Positions 17,482 through 26,506 of a stretch of 64,000 nt of DNA are shown piece by piece; position 1 is the first letter of the stretch, and the number at the start of each line of letters is the position of its first letter. The DNA is taken from the NCBI RefSeq assembly GCF_026711005.1, contig NZ_JAPPVJ010000005.1:186001-250000 (forward strand). Direction: 5' to 3'. Origin of the DNA: Sphingobacterium sp. UT-1RO-CII-1 (GTDB lineage Bacteria > Bacteroidota > Bacteroidia > Sphingobacteriales > Sphingobacteriaceae). The translations under genes and the position numbers were made by a program. The notes beneath the pieces were generated by a model that searched no databases, was not told the origin of the DNA, and saw nothing but the letters and a program-made list of their open reading frames with translations.

Positions 17482-20400
17482 TTAAAATATCATGTTAATA
17501 CCCATAGATAAATGAAGTGGTAATCGCATACTGATGCTATTCGGGTCGACAGGTGTCTTCGTATGTTTCCATATAATACCAAGATTCTTTGCGTATGCCT
17601 GTAGCACTAAGCGATTAAACATACTTTTTTTTGGAGATAGTGAATAACTTATACTGACATCGTGCAGCGTTATGTTATCCCCTTTTTCGACCAATATATC
17701 GGCGTAGGCATATATCTGATCCCGTCTGGAATCATTTGGATAAACAAAAGAGGGGATATTAGTCGACTTTTCATCTCCTGGTTTTTGCCATCGATCATAG
17801 AAGTCAATATGGGCTGCCTCACCCCCAATCATCGTTGCATAATTTATCGATTCCCTCCTAAAGAAGTGTCCAAATCGATATCCTATCAACGCTGATACAC
17901 CCCAAGGACCGTAGGAAAAACTATTTCTAACGCTTCCATAATGTTCCGGAATGGCAGATCCATGAAATACCAGATCAGAAAGAGACACTTTGTTCCGTAA
18001 ATCAACGTAATTCGAGTATGCTTCCCCATCCACACTGAACTGCGGATTACCTTCTTCTGGTGTAAGCCCCATATAACGATAGCTAACCAAATTGTAAGCT
18101 GAATGCCCTTCGATAGCAATCAAGTTACTTCCTTGACTAACCAAACTGTAGGGCAGTGACGTAACGTACAGAAGTTTTTTAACGGTACTCTTATTATAAG
18201 CATACATCCAATCCGTCTCCCAATTTAATTTACCCGATAGATTGGAAGTCGTTATCTGTGCTTCCCAGCCATGTGTTTCCATCGTCGCACTATTTTTATT
18301 AACAACCGAGAAGCCTATAGTCGGATCAGCATTGACAATCGCTAAAAGATCTGTTGATAGTTTATTGTAGTATTCTATCGATCCCCGTATGCGGTTATTT
18401 TTAGTACCAAACTCTACCGCCCCATTAATCTGCCTAACATTTTCCCATCGCAGATCGGGATTAGGTGGACCATTTACATAAGCATTTATAAATTGTCCTG
18501 TACTCGTAGCAAAGGAGTTATACGTAATTGTCGTTTGCGCTGGTACACTATTGTTGACGTTTCCACTGTGTCCATACGTGAGACGCACCGCTAATCGCGG
18601 CATGGCGTCCCATTTGTAAAAGCTCTCCTTATCGATATTCCAAAGTCCCCCGACAGACCACAAAGGTTTCCATTTGTTATTCGTGTTCACTCCGAACAGA
18701 TTGGATGCGTCTCGACGGGCGGAAAAAGATAAAGTATATTTCCTGCCCCAAGCATAGGCACCATTTAGATACATAGAAACAAACCGGTCACTTAACTTTC
18801 TATCCGCATGGAGGTAGGGTATTGTTCCCGATCCCAGTTCTCCATAGTAATTATATCTAGTTGTATAATCTACAGGTTGCATAATCAGTGTCTCAGCGTC
18901 GTAACCATACCAGCGTATATTACCAGCTGCCGTTACGTTCTCACGCATCTCTCCCCCCGCCAATATATTTAACTCACTATTGATGAAACTTTTTTGATAA
19001 GTTAGTTGCCCCCGGATAGCGTGTGATCTCCTTTCTGAATTCGCTCGATCTAATATCGAACCAAGCGGTATTGCACGTTCAATGGTATTACCATTAATCT
19101 CACTATATTTATTGATCAGATCACGAACAAAAAAACTCTTTTCATCTTGCAAATGATCTTTTATGCTGTTTGAATACTGATACTGATATCGAAATTCGGA
19201 AGTCAAGCCCTCTAGTAGCTCATACTTTGCCCCTAGATTCATTGTCAACGCTTTAGAACGCGTATGGTTATTGTTCAAATCTCGGTCTGCTAATGGAACG
19301 TAGGTCCAATCCAATAGCTGCCCCCCTCCGACGGTATCTACAAAACCTGTTCGATAATTCTGGACAAGACGAGCTGGATTTCCGTTGTCGTCGACTAATT
19401 TTGCATATGGATAAAGCGAACCTGTGAGACCTGGCCTGACGGATGTTATACCATTACTTTTTGCATTAACAGCCGAATACAGCACTCCAGTTTCCAGAAA
19501 TAATTTATCCACTGGTTTCCAGCTATGTGATAATCTCATTGTTAGGCGATCATTTCCGTTTCCAACAACTTGGTCTCGGTTTTGATCATATCCAATCGAA
19601 GCCAACGTTGACGTCTTTGAGCTACCTCCGCTAAGTTGAACGACGTATTGCTGATTAATAGCCTTTTGCCTTAAATATCTGGATATATCACTACGGATAT
19701 CACCTTCCCTTAGCTTCTTTAACCCTTCTAATAATACATCTTCAGTAATGTCTTCTTCACGAAAACTATTTAATAATTCTACAGCAGGGCTTACGACAGG
19801 CCATGTACGTTGATTATTCAAATTTGAATCATAATATCCCCTATCAAAAAGAAATCGTTCCATTTCGATATACGTATCGTTAGTTACCTGTTTCCGATAA
19901 AACGCATCTTCTTTATCAATTATAGAAAGATTACTTTTCGCCGTAAGCCGAAAAGGAGAGTCGGTTCTGCCTTTCTTTAATGTAATCACAACCACACCAT
20001 TTCCTGCCTTTGCTCCCCAAATTGATGAGGCCGCAGCATCTTTCAAAACCGTAATATTTTCAACGTCGTTCGGATTTATATCGTTGATGTCCCCCTCGTA
20101 CGGAAAATTATCTACAACGACCAGCGGTGCTTTCATACTACTCGTGATCGTACTGAGTCCGCGGACGCTAAAGTTTCCTTCGGCTCCATTTCTTTTGTCA
20201 AAAAGTATTGCGGGACTCAGCCCTTCCAGTTTACTGATAATATCCGGTGCAACCTGTCGCTCGAGGAGACTATTTTCTATAAAATCAAAAGATCCAGTAA
20301 CACGTTCTTTTGAAATCATTTGATATCCCGTAGAAACGAGGACTTCTTCCAATTCCTGTGAAATCTCGTGCAGCCAAACCTGACCAGCTTGTAATTCAAG

Positions 20401-20655
20401 CTGTCGGAAACTTATTGTATCCCGGCCATAACCAATTAAATGAAAAGCAAAACAATCCTCGCTCTTTTTCTTATCCAAAAGGTATCCCCCTTTCGAATCT
20501 GTTCTACCGACATACTGACCGTCGCAATCCGATATCGACACGCTGGGAAGAGCTTCCCCGGAATTACCATCCCTTACAACCACCCTTATGGACTGGGCGT
20601 ACGATCCTGAGACATATCCCACATATAAGACAATCAAAACTACAATCGCTCTCAT
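17482..20655 (-). CDS. SusC/RagA-family TonB-linked outer-membrane transporter
   Basis: 1057 residues. Signal peptide 1-20, then a carboxypeptidase-like beta-sandwich domain (about 22-105). A plug domain follows with VSTGYQMISKERVTGSF, NFSVRGLSTI and the SusC-typical VLKDAAASSIWGAKAGNGVVVI. The 22-strand barrel ends in aromatic Phe (SMGINMIF). It imports a substrate through the outer membrane with TonB energy. Its start codon overlaps the stop of the upstream TlpA-like gene by 4 bases (20652-20655), so translation is coupled. Length is normal for the family. Confidence 0.94.
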   Translation of the reverse strand: MRAIVVLIVLYVGYVSGSYAQSIRVVVRDGNSGEALPSVSISDCDGQYVGRTDSKGGYLLDKKKSEDCFAFHLIGYGRDTISFRQLELQAGQVWLHEISQELEEVLVSTGYQMISKERVTGSFDFIENSLLERQVAPDIISKLEGLSPAILFDKRNGAEGNFSVRGLSTITSSMKAPLVVVDNFPYEGDINDINPNDVENITVLKDAAASSIWGAKAGNGVVVITLKKGRTDSPFRLTAKSNLSIIDKEDAFYRKQVTNDTYIEMERFLFDRGYYDSNLNNQRTWPVVSPAVELLNSFREEDITEDVLLEGLKKLREGDIRSDISRYLRQKAINQQYVVQLSGGSSKTSTLASIGYDQNRDQVVGNGNDRLTMRLSHSWKPVDKLFLETGVLYSAVNAKSNGITSVRPGLTGSLYPYAKLVDDNGNPARLVQNYRTGFVDTVGGGQLLDWTYVPLADRDLNNNHTRSKALTMNLGAKYELLEGLTSEFRYQYQYSNSIKDHLQDEKSFFVRDLINKYSEINGNTIERAIPLGSILDRANSERRSHAIRGQLTYQKSFINSELNILAGGEMRENVTAAGNIRWYGYDAETLIMQPVDYTTRYNYYGELGSGTIPYLHADRKLSDRFVSMYLNGAYAWGRKYTLSFSARRDASNLFGVNTNNKWKPLWSVGGLWNIDKESFYKWDAMPRLAVRLTYGHSGNVNNSVPAQTTITYNSFATSTGQFINAYVNGPPNPDLRWENVRQINGAVEFGTKNNRIRGSIEYYNKLSTDLLAIVNADPTIGFSVVNKNSATMETHGWEAQITTSNLSGKLNWETDWMYAYNKSTVKKLLYVTSLPYSLVSQGSNLIAIEGHSAYNLVSYRYMGLTPEEGNPQFSVDGEAYSNYVDLRNKVSLSDLVFHGSAIPEHYGSVRNSFSYGPWGVSALIGYRFGHFFRRESINYATMIGGEAAHIDFYDRWQKPGDEKSTNIPSFVYPNDSRRDQIYAYADILVEKGDNITLHDVSISYSLSPKKSMFNRLVLQAYAKNLGIIWKHTKTPVDPNSISMRLPLHLSMGINMIF

Positions 20656-22298
20656 AAACCTACCTCCTCTTGGTTACGGTATACATACCCGCTAGGTGTC
20701 AATGCCAATTCTGCAGAGGGTCTTTGATAATTTGGATCTTTCAAAACGAACATCATGAGTTCGCGTTCTTCTTTTTCTATTTTAATTCCCTGCAGAAGTA
20801 AGACCTCCTCTAGTTTATCGAAATCGGATAGCTCGTCAACAATATCAAGATCTAGGTTTTTATAGACACCTGTCTCATCGATTACGAATGGTGTTTTTCC
20901 ATCACCTAATTTGTTTAACATATAAACCAGTTGCTTGATTGGATAATTCTGCATATACGACGATGATCGAGTTCGAATAGGGTGATCAAGCACTTCATAA
21001 CCTTCATTAAGTACAGTTACCCCTCTCCTTACAAGCTTTCTCTGGCTTCCTTCTTTTGCATAGGGCAATCTAGATGTATCCGATACCGTCAGGACTAGAC
21101 ACGGAACTTTGATTTTTTCTAAACCTGCTTGTAGAGCAAATTGGAACTCTAGGTCATTCTTCATCTTCCTTTTTGCTTCGGTGATCGTCGTTTTGAAGGG
21201 CATGATCGATTCATACGTGAATATTACCTTCTCTAGAGGATATTCATTATTATTTTGGTCGTATAGTGCAGGTTCTGCCACTTCCAAAATCCGTCGTGAA
21301 GGTAGTAGATGGATACCTGTGTGTTTTACGTTTTCATCTCCAACAAAAACGGTTTGCCCAAATAGCTTAATAAGCCGCGTATTTAGCGAATAATAATGAG
21401 CATGGCCTTTTGCACTATCTGTCCTGAACGACGCGGTGAAAGGCATAGCCGCGTTATAGGCCAGGAACGCACTATAGTAGATACCGTTCGTACCTGCAAC
21501 ATCACTCAAAAGAGGAGAATCTATGGTATTCACCCGTTGACGGACTGGCTGTGCATTTCCATCTGCTATCATTTCTTCCAAATTCTCCACGTTCAATGCC
21601 GACGGCACGGAAATAGCTCTTACAATCCCTTTTGCATCTAAAACGACAACATGGGGTATACTTTTGCTTGGAAAGTAGGCATCTAATACCTTACCGTCTA
21701 CGATAGAACTAAAACTACTTTTTATAGCGGTAATAGTTGGAGAAATACTTTTATTTAAAAAATCAAGAATCGTCTTATTATCTTGAAAGGTAATAGGTAG
21801 CACTTTTGCCTGTTCCCCCATCTCGGTCTGTAGTTCGTGCATATAAGGCATACTTGCCAAACAACTCCCACACCATGTCGCCCAAAAATCGAGTATGATC
21901 AGTTTCTTATCTCTATATTCATTTAGCGTAATAGTTTCTTTCCCTTCGGGGTGGTTCACTACCTGCAAAGGCATATTCCATATTTCCTCAGGTACGGTAT
22001 CCCCTATTTCTAAAGGCTTGATCTCCCCTATCCCAGTTGCCCCGCCTGGGCGGAGCTCCTGAGCTTTCACTTCCATAGTGGAAGCAAAATTAAACAACAC
22101 ACAAAATATCGCTATAAGCTGTAAGCCATAGACCATAGGTCTTTTAATATCGTCAGCTCTTTCTTTATCAAGCAGAAAACCACCCGATTCATTTAAGCCG
22201 TTTTGAGAGCTCCTTTTATCTTTAACTAACATAGACCCCACTTTACCTCTAACCACCCCGCAAAACGACTCAAACCACCTTAAAACCAATTGATTCAT
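20652..22298 (-). CDS. TlpA-like thioredoxin-domain protein, first gene of the SusC operon
   Basis: About 548 residues if started at 22298 (MNQLVLRWFESFCG). A membrane/signal segment (VYGLQLIAIFCVLFNFASTME) precedes a TlpA/AhpC-type domain with the redox pair in DFWATWCGSCLASMPY. A C-terminal domain of about 280 residues follows, of a kind often attached to TlpA in this phylum. The start is uncertain. The frame stays open to 22928 through the 11-bp repeat array, and ATGs at 22232 and 22136 are also possible. I place it after the array because the upstream residues are repeat-encoded. It is probably a periplasm-facing thiol reductase serving the SusC/SusD substrate or its assembly. Confidence 0.75.
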   Translation of the reverse strand: MNQLVLRWFESFCGVVRGKVGSMLVKDKRSSQNGLNESGGFLLDKERADDIKRPMVYGLQLIAIFCVLFNFASTMEVKAQELRPGGATGIGEIKPLEIGDTVPEEIWNMPLQVVNHPEGKETITLNEYRDKKLIILDFWATWCGSCLASMPYMHELQTEMGEQAKVLPITFQDNKTILDFLNKSISPTITAIKSSFSSIVDGKVLDAYFPSKSIPHVVVLDAKGIVRAISVPSALNVENLEEMIADGNAQPVRQRVNTIDSPLLSDVAGTNGIYYSAFLAYNAAMPFTASFRTDSAKGHAHYYSLNTRLIKLFGQTVFVGDENVKHTGIHLLPSRRILEVAEPALYDQNNNEYPLEKVIFTYESIMPFKTTITEAKRKMKNDLEFQFALQAGLEKIKVPCLVLTVSDTSRLPYAKEGSQRKLVRRGVTVLNEGYEVLDHPIRTRSSSYMQNYPIKQLVYMLNKLGDGKTPFVIDETGVYKNLDLDIVDELSDFDKLEEVLLLQGIKIEKEERELMMFVLKDPNYQRPSAELALTPSGYVYRNQEEVGL

Positions 22299-22350
22299 AT
22301 AGAGATCATTCACGATCTTCCCATCATTGCAAGTAAAACGTGGTGGTCTA

Positions 22351-22559
22351 TTCGCCAGTTCTTCGACTCGGCTTCGGGAGTTGTTCGGCAATCCTTCGAG
22401 TGCTCTTCGACAGTCCTTCGACTGGGCTTCGACTCGGCTTCGACACTTGTTCGACAATCCTTCGGGTGCTCTTCGACTCGCCTTCGACTGGGCTTCGACT
22501 CGCACTCGAACAGCACTCGAACAACACTCGAACAGCAGTCGAACACCAGTCGAACAAAT
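22351..22559 (+). repeat. Phased 11-bp TCGA repeat array (19 units, 209 bp)
   Basis: Fourteen consecutive 11-mers beginning TTCG (22351-22504) are followed without loss of phase by five in the inverted sense, [CG]TCGAACANNN (22505-22559). The TCGA/TCGG core therefore falls every 11 bases along 209 bp, exactly 19 units. There is also a higher-order repeat: six-unit blocks 22362-22427 and 22428-22493 match unit by unit (66 bp). All six reading frames are open across the array. It lies in the presumed 5' leader of the TlpA-SusC-SusD operon. Confidence 0.92.
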
Positions 22560-23240
22560 GTGCACCAAAGTACGACCCAATCTCGAAGCCATCCCGAACC
22601 ATCCGGCTACCCTAGCCGAAGCGGTCTTAGTGTATGGCCTAAGTATTCTCCAAGTATGCGTGAAGTAGTAACAGTGTATAAGGAGTGTATTAAAAGACAT
22701 TACACTAGCCATGCTCCATGATGGCTTCATGACTGCTTGTTTCTTGCTCTTTTCCCCCTCGCCAGTTGTCCCGCGGGCGCGGGACAACTGAACATTACAA
22801 CTAAACTGATAATAAATTGTGCCGAGAGGCAGCAATAAACATTGAAAGCTATTTAGAGATAAGTAATATCTTTTCTTTATAGGTTTTTCTAGGGCATAAC
22901 AATCCCCTTTGCGTAAAAATCGCATCATAGTAACATAGATTTATAAAATTCATAAATGGTTTATAAAAAATAAAAATCCTATATCGGGGCGCCCTCTTCC
23001 ATAGGAATACATCATCGTAGTCTAGCAAATAGACTACGATACCCCATTATTCTGGAGGGCAAAAAATCTTTTGAAGGAATTGTTTTCTTTCCATTGTTCA
23101 TCTTGGTTAGGGCATAAATGAACAACAGTATCTATATAAGAAGAGGTGCTATCTGAAAAGAGATGGGACTTACCTCATTCCTTCAGAAGGCCGTAGGAAG
23201 CCCGGAGAAAAGAACAAGAGCAAGCACCCATCTCTCCTCA
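22560..23240 (-). other. Long presumed 5' leader of the TlpA-SusC-SusD operon
   Basis: On the minus strand a TAnnTTTG box at 23241-23248 would start a transcript near 23234. The first 77 bases close on themselves by a 9-bp stem (23227-23235 with 23159-23167) with an inner CCTTC-GAAGG hairpin. Further down is a 10-bp stem with a 7-base loop (23014-23040). No ORF of coding quality is present; a 29-codon frame starts near 23104. Together with the 11-bp array this makes about 900 bases before the first gene. Confidence 0.4.
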
Positions 23241-23248
23241 CAAAGATA
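23241..23248 (-). promoter_or_regulatory. Putative -7 box for the TlpA-SusC-SusD operon
   Basis: The minus strand reads TATCTTTG, a perfect TAnnTTTG. The predicted start point coincides with the beginning of the 5' stem-loop at 23235, which supports the call. No TTG is obvious at the -33 position. Confidence 0.4.
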
Positions 23249-23453
23249 AGAGAATGGGGCTTCGACTCCTGAGCCTTGTTTCTCCTGAAAATTTCCTACG
23301 TTTTCTAAACAAGATGCAGCGTCATTCGCCTAGTTATTAGCAGAAATACAAATAGTTAATCAGCTAACAACAATACAAATATAACACATATAACACAAAA
23401 TTACAAATTCATTACTTCACCATGTTGTTTTGCTAAAAAAGGTTATTTGCGAA

Positions 23454-23933
23454 ATGAGACGAGTAACACTTTCAGCTATATACAGCATAAATAAGGTTAA
23501 GTTTTGTCGACTTGTTAAAAACCTTTCTGCAAGAGCACTTTCAACAGCCATTGGTAAAGTTCCTGAATATGTAAGTAATGTAGAAAGCAATTCAAAAAAG
23601 ACTCAATACCCACACGATGTTTTAATAGCTATTTCTAATGTTTTCGATTGTGATGTAAGAGACTTTTACCCTGCTGACGAAGAGCTGCTGGAAAGTGATG
23701 GGAGTAGATTTGTCAAAGAGATTATCAGCCTATCTAATTTTGATGATTGCATTTTAGTTTTAAATGGAATGATAGTGGCCGACTGTTTCAAACATGGGAT
23801 GAGTTTTGAAGAAACAAGTATCCATTTACATGAACAGGGGAAGCCCAACTCTTTAGTTATCGAGAATGCCTTAGAAGCATTAGAGAAGACCAGTAAATTA
23901 AGCCTTCGCAACGGCAAATACTTTTCTAAATAA
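23454..23933 (+). CDS. XRE-like helix-turn-helix protein
   Basis: 159 residues from the ATG at 23454; a TTG at 23430 would add eight. The N-terminal half contains an HTH_3-like pattern: LSARALSTAIGKVPEYVSNVES, then YPHDVLIAISNVFDCDVRDFYP. This is the recognition helix followed by the closing helix with the D/F-F-P ending common in Bacteroidota XRE proteins. The C-terminal 80 residues are not recognised. It is followed 57 bases later by a protein with a similar N-terminal pattern, suggesting a two-gene unit. Confidence 0.65.
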   Translation: MRRVTLSAIYSINKVKFCRLVKNLSARALSTAIGKVPEYVSNVESNSKKTQYPHDVLIAISNVFDCDVRDFYPADEELLESDGSRFVKEIISLSNFDDCILVLNGMIVADCFKHGMSFEETSIHLHEQGKPNSLVIENALEALEKTSKLSLRNGKYFSK

Positions 23934-23990
23934 AAAGCTTTATTGTCTCCCATCGGATAAAACCTTATTTTAGGGTTTTATTAATCTAAA

Positions 23991-25067
23991 TTGGGGAACG
24001 TAAAGAAAAATACCAGAGTAAAAAGTCCGCTTGTCATCATGCTCCGGAGCGATTTCGAGGTGCTTCGCAACGTGTACCATCTTTTACAAGATTCAATACT
24101 GTCAGATGAGGACGTCTCATTTCTATTGGGGAAAACTGATGGTTATCTTTTTGAAATATTAGATCCAACGAACAAGAAGAGATTCAAGCAAGATCTGTGG
24201 ACGCTTTTTGTCCCGATATTCCAAACTTCTTTTACAAAGGTTATGCCACCTCCTTATGTAGGATCACAAGAAGAAGTAAAGCTTAATAGTGCAGCCAACC
24301 ATAATAAAAAAACGACTATATACCGTTTTACGGTAAACTATGAAGATCGTACGGAGGATAAAAATGCTGTTGAACACAAGATAGCCGTAGAACCTGAATA
24401 CCTGAAATGGAAAAAGAAGGTGGTTACGGGTGAACGAAAAGTTGAAAACAAACCGCTGACTGATTACTTAAAGTTTTTGATCAGCGAGGGGTTCTTTTTT
24501 ACACCCAAGGCTTCCCTATTCATTCTTATTCATCTACGTAAGTACTTTGATAAACCATTCACAGCTGAAGATCTAGGCGTCTCTATTAAAAAACTGTGTA
24601 GACGGCAGGCCGGAATTGAGACATTACTCCAACGGAATACAGATAACTCCAGATACTCCTACTCTGAGCTTTTTGGCATTTCGGCTTTGGATAAAATATC
24701 AGAGCTTCCAGAAGTACTACTTGAAATGGCTAGTAGCTCCACCGTTACTGCCCGATTCAAAATTACACATGCAGCACGTGGTATATTAGGCTTTATTGAG
24801 CTTAACGAGCGAGAACTGGTGAATGTAGCTGTCCATCCCAATTTTAGAGAGATGCGTATGGCAGCTAGATTACTTGATTATGTCATGGCTCTAGATAAAA
24901 AGTCGCCATTGACGATCGAAATCGATGTAAAATCTCCCCATGTCGAATATCTTGAAAACTGCTCATTCATAGAAAGTAAAGAAGACCGGAAATATAGGAA
25001 AGATAACAAACTGTTAATAATTAAGCTAAAAAGAGGAACTAAGAAGGAGGAAGAAATCGATCTATAA
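23991..25067 (+). CDS. Protein with XRE-like N-terminus and GNAT-like C-terminus
   Basis: 358 residues from a TTG start; the first ATG in frame is at 24039. Residues about 17-80 repeat the pattern of the gene upstream (LLGKTDGYLFEILDP, then F..DLWTLFVPIFQTSF), like a degenerate XRE helix-turn-helix. The middle is unrecognised. Residues about 250-345 look like a GNAT acetyltransferase core: GILGFIELNERELVNVAVHPNFREMRMAARLLDYV, followed by TIEIDVKSPHVEYLENCSF. In GNAT proteins the N-A-V-x-P and following basic loop bind acetyl-CoA; here the loop is FREMRMA rather than R/Q-GxGxA, so activity is doubtful. Confidence 0.55.
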   Translation: MGNVKKNTRVKSPLVIMLRSDFEVLRNVYHLLQDSILSDEDVSFLLGKTDGYLFEILDPTNKKRFKQDLWTLFVPIFQTSFTKVMPPPYVGSQEEVKLNSAANHNKKTTIYRFTVNYEDRTEDKNAVEHKIAVEPEYLKWKKKVVTGERKVENKPLTDYLKFLISEGFFFTPKASLFILIHLRKYFDKPFTAEDLGVSIKKLCRRQAGIETLLQRNTDNSRYSYSELFGISALDKISELPEVLLEMASSSTVTARFKITHAARGILGFIELNERELVNVAVHPNFREMRMAARLLDYVMALDKKSPLTIEIDVKSPHVEYLENCSFIESKEDRKYRKDNKLLIIKLKRGTKKEEEIDL

Positions 25068-25513
25068 ATACATATAAGAATCAACTCACATTTTACAAAA
25101 AACTTAATTACAATCGTTTATAATCAATAATGATTATAGTTTTCGCATACCTTAAGTTAAAATTATTCTATCTATTCTTTAACATTGATATATCAGTATA
25201 TCTAAACACAACGGATATCCTAGAGAGCCTCAGTAGCAAGCTAGATCAATATATTGCAACGAAAAATTGCCTGACTGCTGACCAAGAAAAATAAAATCTG
25301 AATGGTTGCTTAAAATCAAACCGAATTAGCTAGTCCGTTGCCCCTCGTTATAGATACTTCGCCTAGTCTATGATCTCGATAGCCTGGTACTGTTAAACGA
25401 TTTAGTTTTAAAGAGGTGTTTTACAGCCGATGCTACCGCAACTATTCACCCTCTTTTGTTTGAACAATGGTAAGGTATATATGAATTCTTACCCATTGTC
25501 TACAAATAATTTT
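25068..25513. other. Gene-poor stretch, possible eroded fragments
   Basis: About 450 A+T-rich bases. A hairpin TATAATCA-ataa-TGATTATA near 25119-25138 lies after the GNAT-like gene and could end its transcript. A frame ending with TAA near 25292 encodes LNTTDILESLSSKLDQYIA and may be a gene remnant. Nothing else is recognisable. Confidence 0.35.
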
Positions 25514-25909
25514 CTAAAATTTATTATTGAAAAAGATATCTACTATGTGTTGGTCTTGCGGGAAGTTAAATACTTCCTTTATCTTACCATTTTCAAATTT
25601 CCAAAGCAGACAAGACATGTTATTTAAGTTATCTGCATCCTCTAGTTCGGTCCAATTTCTATGACAATCAATCACATAATCATCATTAGCGCCTATAACA
25701 ACACCTTCAGCTTTAAAGTTAAATCTATTTAATTTATTTAGATACTCGACGATTTCAGAAATTCCATTTTTAATTCCACTTAAGGGATGGTTGCCAGGTA
25801 TATGCCATTTAATGTCTTCGTGAAAGATGTCTTTCAATTCGTGAATGGAATTAGTTGCGTAAGCTTCAAAAAATCTATTCACTACTATTAAGTTAGGGTG
25901 GTTATTCAT
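25514..25909 (-). CDS. NTF2-like/SnoaL-fold protein
   Basis: 131 residues fitting the SnoaL-like cone fold. The start LIVVNRFFEAYATNSIHELKDIFHEDIKWHIPG and the later WTELEDADNLNNMSCLLWKFENGKIKEVFNFPQDQH match the family pattern for ketosteroid-isomerase-like small proteins. The substrate is unknown. It is 18 bases downstream of a SAM methyltransferase gene on the same strand, so the two are probably co-expressed. Confidence 0.75.
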   Translation of the reverse strand: MNNHPNLIVVNRFFEAYATNSIHELKDIFHEDIKWHIPGNHPLSGIKNGISEIVEYLNKLNRFNFKAEGVVIGANDDYVIDCHRNWTELEDADNLNNMSCLLWKFENGKIKEVFNFPQDQHIVDIFFNNKF

Positions 25910-25927
25910 AATATAAATTATATTTTT

Positions 25928-26506
25928 TTATTTCTTGACAAGTATAATAATTCCTGTAGACCATTCTTGTTTTGTAAGCACAGCTCCTTCAATCGCCTCT
26001 AACTCGTCAATCAGTGTGAGTACTTTTTTATCGTGATCCAATGGCCAATTGGGTTGCTCGCTCATATCATCTATCAAATAAATACCTCCTTTATTAAGCA
26101 TTGAAATTGTTTCTTTCAACAAGTTATATTTTCCTGGCCAAGTATCAGCAAAAATAAAGTCAAAATTCATCGAGGAGTTCGCTCTAATCCAGTCTTCCCC
26201 ATCAATATTTAATAGTGTAAGTCTTTTATCTGAACTCAAATATTTTACAGCAATATTCTGGAAATCTACTGCATTATCTATTGAAATAAGCCTGGAAGAG
26301 TCATCCATTCCATCAAGAATCCAAGAAGTGGAAAGTCCAGTTCCTGTTCCCAATTCAAGAAAGCTGCCATTGGGTTTGCTCATCGCCAAAGTACGTAATA
26401 AACTACAGGTCTTCAAATCTGACGGCATAGTGAATCCGCGTTTCATAGTTTCATCCAAAATTCTATTATAGACATTCGGAATTCCTTTAATTTGACTATC
26501 GTTCAT
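25928..26506 (-). CDS. Class I SAM-dependent O-methyltransferase-like protein
   Basis: 192 residues. Motif I is FLELGTGTGLSTSWI, the acidic ribose-binding residue follows in LISIDNA, and DFIFADTWPGKYN is motif IV. The lid helix start (MNDSQIKGIPNVYNRILDETMKRGF) resembles catechol/caffeoyl-CoA-type O-methyltransferases. The methyl acceptor cannot be predicted. It is first in a two-gene unit with the SnoaL-like protein. Confidence 0.8.
   Translation of the reverse strand: MNDSQIKGIPNVYNRILDETMKRGFTMPSDLKTCSLLRTLAMSKPNGSFLELGTGTGLSTSWILDGMDDSSRLISIDNAVDFQNIAVKYLSSDKRLTLLNIDGEDWIRANSSMNFDFIFADTWPGKYNLLKETISMLNKGGIYLIDDMSEQPNWPLDHDKKVLTLIDELEAIEGAVLTKQEWSTGIIILVKK

Noticed and set aside
22351..22559. 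CRISPR array or tRNA-like repeat
   Set aside because: Units are 11 bp without spacers; no cas genes and no cloverleaf.
22290..22721. Plus-strand frames of 143, 113 and 91 residues over the TCGA array
   Set aside because: They arise because the 11-bp repeat contains no stop codons in any frame; residues are repeat-encoded and start codons differ.
23159..23248. SRP RNA, RNase P or a known riboswitch in the SusC operon leader
   Set aside because: Compared by eye with conserved cores of 4.5S RNA, RNase P and cobalamin riboswitches; the characteristic motifs are absent.
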